From contig JASFBJ010000123.1 of the NCBI GenBank assembly GCA_030149585.1, forward strand, positions 1 to 10,058: 10,058 nt of DNA, read 5' to 3'. This document shows positions 5,736-10,058 of the stretch, piece by piece. Below the pieces are notes generated by a model that saw only the letters and a list, made by a program, of their open reading frames with translations, was not told the origin of the DNA and ran no database searches. This DNA is from Desulfobacterales bacterium. GTDB taxonomy: Bacteria > Desulfobacterota > Desulfobacteria > Desulfobacterales > JASFBJ01. How positions within the stretch are numbered: the stretch's first letter is position 1; every line of letters starts with the position of its first letter. The position numbers and the translations under genes are program-made.

Positions 5736-8700
5736 TTATTTTTCCAGAAGATCAACCTGCAAACCCAAACTCTGCAACTCTTTGAGAAGTACCCGAAATG
5801 ATTCCGGAATACCAGGTTCAAGAATATTTTGCCCCTTGACTATCTTTTCATACATACGGGTTCTACCAGCCATATCATCTGATTTTACGGTTAAAAACTC
5901 CTGAAGCGCAAAAGCAGCCCCATAAGCTTCCATGGCCCAGACCTCCATTTCCCCTAAACGCTGCCCACCAAATTGAGCCTTCCCGCCTAAGGGCTGCTGA
6001 GTCACCAGTGAGTAAGGCCCGATAGAGCGGGCATGAATTTTATCATCCACCAGATGGTGAAGTTTGAGCATATACATGGTTCCAACCGTAATCTGCCCAT
6101 TAAAGGCTTCGCCGGTACGACCGTCATATAAGGTTGCCTGGGCGGATGGGTCAAGCCCTGCCTCTTCCAGTAAGACTTTGATTTCTTTTTCACCTGCCCC
6201 GTCAAAAACCGGTGTGGCCATATGAACACCGTCCTTATAATCTTCGGCCATTGCTACCAGCGCCTGATCATCAGCTTCCATGATCTGCTTTTGTGCATCG
6301 CTGGTGTTGAAAATCCGAAGCATCTTGGCTTTAAGTTCTTTATAATCATTTTGTTCACGCAAGCGATTTAACTGGTCTCCCAAACCTTTGGCAGCCCGGC
6401 CCAGATGAATTTCCAAAATCTGCCCTACATTCATTCTTGAAGGAACCCCCAATGGATTCAAAACCATATCTACAGGTGTTCCATCAGAAAAATACGGCAT
6501 ATCCTCCTGAGGCAAAATTCTGGATACAACGCCCTTATTACCATGCCTTCCAGCCATTTTATCACCAACCGAAAGTTTTCGTTTCATGGCAACATAAATT
6601 TTAACCATCCGAATTACACCTGGTGGCAGTTCATCTCCATGTTCAAAACGACTAACCAGTTCATCACATTTTTTGCGGCATTCATCACATTGACGCTGAT
6701 AGCTTTCCAAATGTTCCTGCACCTTTTGCGTAATCTTATCATCTTCCAGAACTATACCGTCCAAAGAAGAAAGAGATATTTCGCTTAATAGCCCGGCGCT
6801 GACTGGTATATCCTTAGCTATCAGTTCCTGGTTATTAATTTTCAGAGGCACCTGACATTTAGCTCCAAGTAAAAGCTCGGTCAGACTTTCTCGTACAATC
6901 TCCTGAATAATCGCTAATTCAGCATCCCTATCCTTTTCCAGATCCTCAATTTCCGAGGCCTGGATTATTTGGGAACGATCGTCTTTGTCAGTACCTCGCC
7001 TGGAAAAGACCTTGGCGTCAATGACAATCCCTTCAACCCCTGGAGGAACTCGAAGGGATGTATCCTTTACATCACCGGCTTTTTCACCAAAAATAGCTCG
7101 CAACAGCTTTTCTTCAGGTGAAAGCTGAGTCTCGCCTTTGGGCGTAATTTTACCAACCAGGATATCGCCCTGTTTAACTTCCGCTCCTAATCGTATTATA
7201 CCACTTGCATCCAGATCTTTTAAGGCGTCTTCTCCCACATTGGGAATATCCTGAGTAATTTCCTCTTTCCCCAGTTTAGTATCTCTGGCCACAACTTCAA
7301 ACTGCTCAATATGAACAGATGTGTAAATTCCTTCCTTTACAAGCTCTTCGCTGACCAGTATTGAATCCTCAAAGTTATATCCCCCCCAGGGCATAAACGC
7401 CACGGTTACATTTTTACCAAGGGCCAGTTCACCTTTTTCAGTGGCTGGACCATCAGCTATAATATCACCAGCCTTAATATGCTGACCCTTCTTAACAATC
7501 GGCCGGTGATTAAAGCAGGTATTCTGGTTGGATCGTTTAAACTTTGAAAGATTATAAATTGAAACCAGATTATCAGGATTATTTTCATTTAAAACATGTT
7601 TAATTACAATCCGAGAAGCTTCAACGTTAACAACCTCACCGTCCCTTTCAGCAACTACGGTAACGCAGGAATCTTTGGCAACGACGGATTCAATACCAGT
7701 TCCCACAAGAGGCGATCTGCTTATATTAAGAGGAACCGCCTGACGCTGCATATTAGAACCCATTAAAGCCCGATTGGCATCATCATTTTCCAGAAAAGGA
7801 ATAAGTGAAGCGGAAACGCTAACCAGCTGGTTAGGTGAGATATCCATCATCTTTATCTTTTCCCGGTCAACCATCATCAATTCACCTTCCACTCTGGAAG
7901 TTACCAGTTGATTAATATAACGACGGTCTTTATCAATAGGAGCGTTGGCCTGTGCAATGGGATCACTTTTTTCTTCAAAAGCGCTTAAAAATCTTTTCTC
8001 GTTTGTTACCTGAGCGTCCTTGACAACGCTATAAGGAGTTTCGATAAAACCGTAATTATTAACCCTGGCATAGGTACTAAGGGAAACTATCAATCCAATA
8101 TTCGGCCCTTCAGGAGTTTCAATGGGACAGATCCGGCCGTAATGCGATGGATGAACATCACGAACTTCAAAACCGGCTCTTTCACGGGTTAATCCACCAG
8201 GGCCCAAGGCACTGAGACGTCTTTTATGTGTAGTTTCCGACAGGGGATTGGTTTGATCCATAAATTGACTTAACTGACTGGTCCCAAAAAATTCTTTTAC
8301 TACAGCAGTTACCGGTTTCGGATTAACCAGATCATGCGGCATAAGGGCATCAACTTCCTGAAGGCTCATCCTCTCTTTTATGGCACGTTCCATTCGAACG
8401 AGACCAATCCGGTATTGATTTTCCAAAAGCTCACCAACAGCTCGAACACGCCTGTTACCCAAATGATCTATATCATCAACAACGCCCTGGGAATCCTTTA
8501 ACATAATCAGAGTTTTTGTGGTAAGGAGAATATCTTCTTTTCTCAAAGTTCTTAAAGTATTGGGCGCATTAGTCTCAAGACGAAAATTTATTTTCAGTCG
8601 CCCAACTCCTGAAAGATCATAATAGGAGGATTGAAAGAATAGTTTGTCAAGAAAATCCTGGGCAACCTCTGGAGTAGCCGGGTTTCCAGGTCTTAATATC

Positions 8701-9827
8701 CTGTAAATTTCAATCAGGGCTTCTTCCTTGGTATCCACCTTATCAAGCATGATAGTCTTTTGAATTGAATCGCTGCTCAGCTGACCATCTATATAAAGCA
8801 GCTTAAACTGCTCAATGCCCGCGTTTTTAAGTTTAAGTAAAACATCCTCGTCTACCTTTTCATTCGTTAATACAAGCTCAGCTTTTGTTTCAGGGTCATT
8901 AACTGATTCGGAAAAAAAGCTGTCCAGGAGTTCTTCTTTATAAATTGGAATATTTTCTATTTGAGCTGCCTTAATATTTTTTACAGCCTTTGCTGAAAAA
9001 GAACGGCCTTTTTTGAGGATCACAGCTTGAGTTGCCGGATCAATAATATCAAGGGATGCTTTTTTACCTTTTAAGAAGCTCGGATTAAACTTTTTAAAAT
9101 AGTTCTCGCCTTCAACAACTATCTCTTCTTTCTTGTAAAAATAGTTCAGCAGATCCTCTGTTGAATACCCAAGCGCCTTAAATAAAAGCGTTACTGGAAA
9201 TTTTCGGCGGCGATCAATTCTAATATAAACAATATCTTTAGGATCGATCTCCATGTCAATCCATGAACCTCTAACCGGAATAATCCGAGAGCTGTAAATA
9301 ATTTTATGTGAGGTATGGGTTTTGCCTTTATCATGGTCAAAAAATACACCGGAAGAACGGTGCAACTGGCTTACAACTACCCGTTCTGTCCCATTAATTA
9401 TAAATGTTCCCTTTGGAGTCATCAAAGGGATGGTGCCAAAATAGATTTCCTGTTCCTTGATATCTCGAATATTAGAGACACCGGTCTCTTTATCAACATC
9501 ATAAACAACCAGTCTCACAGTAATTCGCACCGGCAGCTCGTAAGTCATCCCACGGTTAACACACTCTTGCATACTGTGTTTTACTTCCGCAAAGCGATAG
9601 GAAACAAATTCCAACGAGGCACTTCCGGTAAAATCCCGTATCGGAAAAACAGACTTAAAAACAGCCTGCAGTCCGCACTCCTCCCTTTTTTCAGGGGGAA
9701 CATCCTTTTGCAAATATCTTTTATATGATTCCCGCTGCATTCCAATAAGATCCGGTATTTCAACTATTTTTTTTATCTTACCGAAATTTTTTCTTAAACG
9801 TTTGTTTAAGGAAATCATTTCCGACAT
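5736..9827 (-). CDS. rpoB: DNA-directed RNA polymerase subunit beta
   Basis: Beta forms, with beta', the active-site cleft of RNA polymerase and binds the RNA-DNA hybrid. The 1363 residues (E. coli 1342) run from protrusion and lobe at the N-terminus to the clamp-contacting C-terminus. An SI1-like insert lies in the lobe (about 232-365) and an SI2-like insert at about 945-1070. The rifampicin pocket is intact: FGTSQLSQFMDQTNPLSETT then HKRRLSALGPGG (514-545), with Gln521, Asp524, Ser530, His534, Arg537 and Ser539 all wild type. Active-site lysines Lys1090 and Lys1098 sit in GDKMAGRHGNKG. The SI2-like insert carries an unusual CxxCxxxC (Cys1047, 1050, 1054). Met1 is chosen because GGAG (9833-9836) lies 5 nt upstream; Met4 would be too far from it. 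It is the first gene of the cluster in this window; rplL is not seen in the 231 nt upstream. Confidence 0.98.
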   Translation of the reverse strand: MSEMISLNKRLRKNFGKIKKIVEIPDLIGMQRESYKRYLQKDVPPEKREECGLQAVFKSVFPIRDFTGSASLEFVSYRFAEVKHSMQECVNRGMTYELPVRITVRLVVYDVDKETGVSNIRDIKEQEIYFGTIPLMTPKGTFIINGTERVVVSQLHRSSGVFFDHDKGKTHTSHKIIYSSRIIPVRGSWIDMEIDPKDIVYIRIDRRRKFPVTLLFKALGYSTEDLLNYFYKKEEIVVEGENYFKKFNPSFLKGKKASLDIIDPATQAVILKKGRSFSAKAVKNIKAAQIENIPIYKEELLDSFFSESVNDPETKAELVLTNEKVDEDVLLKLKNAGIEQFKLLYIDGQLSSDSIQKTIMLDKVDTKEEALIEIYRILRPGNPATPEVAQDFLDKLFFQSSYYDLSGVGRLKINFRLETNAPNTLRTLRKEDILLTTKTLIMLKDSQGVVDDIDHLGNRRVRAVGELLENQYRIGLVRMERAIKERMSLQEVDALMPHDLVNPKPVTAVVKEFFGTSQLSQFMDQTNPLSETTHKRRLSALGPGGLTRERAGFEVRDVHPSHYGRICPIETPEGPNIGLIVSLSTYARVNNYGFIETPYSVVKDAQVTNEKRFLSAFEEKSDPIAQANAPIDKDRRYINQLVTSRVEGELMMVDREKIKMMDISPNQLVSVSASLIPFLENDDANRALMGSNMQRQAVPLNISRSPLVGTGIESVVAKDSCVTVVAERDGEVVNVEASRIVIKHVLNENNPDNLVSIYNLSKFKRSNQNTCFNHRPIVKKGQHIKAGDIIADGPATEKGELALGKNVTVAFMPWGGYNFEDSILVSEELVKEGIYTSVHIEQFEVVARDTKLGKEEITQDIPNVGEDALKDLDASGIIRLGAEVKQGDILVGKITPKGETQLSPEEKLLRAIFGEKAGDVKDTSLRVPPGVEGIVIDAKVFSRRGTDKDDRSQIIQASEIEDLEKDRDAELAIIQEIVRESLTELLLGAKCQVPLKINNQELIAKDIPVSAGLLSEISLSSLDGIVLEDDKITQKVQEHLESYQRQCDECRKKCDELVSRFEHGDELPPGVIRMVKIYVAMKRKLSVGDKMAGRHGNKGVVSRILPQEDMPYFSDGTPVDMVLNPLGVPSRMNVGQILEIHLGRAAKGLGDQLNRLREQNDYKELKAKMLRIFNTSDAQKQIMEADDQALVAMAEDYKDGVHMATPVFDGAGEKEIKVLLEEAGLDPSAQATLYDGRTGEAFNGQITVGTMYMLKLHHLVDDKIHARSIGPYSLVTQQPLGGKAQFGGQRLGEMEVWAMEAYGAAFALQEFLTVKSDDMAGRTRMYEKIVKGQNILEPGIPESFRVLLKELQSLGLQVDLLEK
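6666..6689 (-). other. CxxCxxxC motif in the beta SI2-like insert
   Basis: Beta residues 1047-1054 read CDECRKKC, in a charged, probably helical stretch between HLESYQRQ and DELVSRFEHGDELPP. E. coli beta has no such cysteine cluster at the matching place as far as I recall. Three cysteines plus a nearby His (His1039 or His1063) could bind a metal, or the cysteines could be redox-active; neither is shown by the sequence. Confidence 0.6.
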
Positions 9828-9832
9828 GGCAT

Positions 9833-9836
9833 CTCC
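9833..9836 (-). promoter_or_regulatory. Ribosome binding site of rpoB
   Basis: GGAG lies 5 nt upstream of the rpoB ATG at 9827. It favours Met1 over Met4 of the reading frame. Confidence 0.75.
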
Positions 9837-10028
9837 GCTATTTATTTCTTAAGTTGAAAGTTATAGGCTTTCCAATAGGCGATTCACAGAATCCCATATT
9901 CCAATTTTTCAGCTACCTGTTTAATTAATTTAACATCTCAATGAGTCATGAAAAATCACATGGTACTCGCTCACTGATAATAATATACCTGAAAATTGCA
10001 TGAAAAAGAAATCTTTTGTATTTTTATC

Positions 10029-10058
10029 ATCAGTTTTACTATCAGTTTTACTATCAGT
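10029..10058. repeat. 12-nt tandem repeat at the window edge (2.5 copies)
   Basis: The plus strand reads ATCAGTTTTACT at 10029-10040 and 10041-10052, followed by ATCAGT at 10053-10058, where the window stops. The true copy number is unknown. On the minus strand, in one frame, each unit encodes Thr-Asp-Ser-Lys, so it could be either the end of a protein with a repeated tail or a non-coding tandem repeat. Confidence 0.85.

Larger units (their letters stand above)
9828..10058 (-). other. rpoB leader / intergenic region
   Basis: These 231 nt upstream of rpoB hold no recognisable gene; in particular the C-terminus of rplL (L7/L12), the usual upstream neighbour, is not present. On the minus strand there is a bulged stem-loop at 9854-9875 (TTG-GAAAG pairing with CTTTCAA) and a 5-bp stem GATTC-ACA-GAATC at 9881-9893, both small. 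An open frame without a stop enters from the right edge and ends with TAA at 9930-9932. Its 42 codons begin with a TDSKTDSKTD repeat, and it resembles no protein I know. No convincing promoter was found; TATATT near 9981 lacks a -35 partner. Confidence 0.5.

Noticed and set aside
8205..8285. Rifampicin-resistance changes in beta
   Set aside because: All main contact positions (Gln521, Asp524, Ser530, His534, Arg537, Ser539) are wild type. The two differences from E. coli (Thr526 for Asn518, Thr532 for Ile524) are not main resistance sites.
9315..9728. Open frame of 137 codons on the plus strand
   Set aside because: It is antisense to the conserved N-terminal part of rpoB, with no recognisable domain.
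9930..10058. C-terminus of rplL or another gene entering from the right
   Set aside because: The open minus-strand frame (42 codons, TDSK repeat) bears no resemblance to L7/L12. A second frame is also open for 28 codons, so openness alone is not evidence. Kept only as a note on the repeat.

Overview
The window is one block of core transcription and translation genes, all on the minus strand. In transcription order (right to left) they are rpoB (RNA polymerase beta), rpoC (beta'), rpsL (ribosomal protein S12), rpsG (S7) and the first 24 codons of tuf (EF-Tu), which runs off the left edge. The four complete genes are intact, full length and separated by AT-rich spacers of about 80 to 130 bases. 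There are no mobile elements, RNA genes or CRISPR arrays. The organism is a Gram-negative bacterium of the proteobacterial type in the broad sense: beta' has an SI3-like insert in its trigger loop, and beta has SI1- and SI2-like inserts. The sequence style (AT-rich, EF-Tu N-terminus, beta and beta' sequence) suggests Desulfobacterota (former Deltaproteobacteria, perhaps Desulfobacterales). That assignment is inference from memory, not a database match.

Region by region. Bases 1-74: start of tuf. 75-191: AT-rich leader with possible -10 boxes; fusA, usually found between rpsG and tuf, is absent. 192-662: rpsG. 663-741: spacer with an 8-bp inverted repeat, in the place where E. coli S7 binds its own mRNA. 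742-1113: rpsL. 1114-1244: spacer with a perfect TTGACA box and a 14-bp palindrome, the best promoter candidate in the window. 1245-5636: rpoC. 5637-5735: spacer. 5736-9827: rpoB. 9828-10058: leader with no end of rplL in it and a 12-nt tandem repeat at the right edge.

The outstanding observation is in rpoC. Between the catalytic NADFDGD domain and the rest of the pore (Rpb1 domain 3) region, beta' carries about 100 extra residues (573-672) that read as a parvulin-type peptidyl-prolyl isomerase domain. They show a His-Ile-x-Val first strand, a TAEEILKKLEDGQDF-type first helix, a GSDLG turn, FALKPGQ and a terminal YHLFKVLEK strand. Beta' sequence resumes without a break on both sides, so this looks like a PPIase built into RNA polymerase near the secondary channel. 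The two active-site histidines are kept; some other active-site positions differ.

Beta and beta' form the catalytic core of RNA polymerase. S12, S7 and EF-Tu serve decoding and tRNA delivery. The set is the usual fusion of the rpoBC and str operons, here apparently with a separate promoter for the str part.
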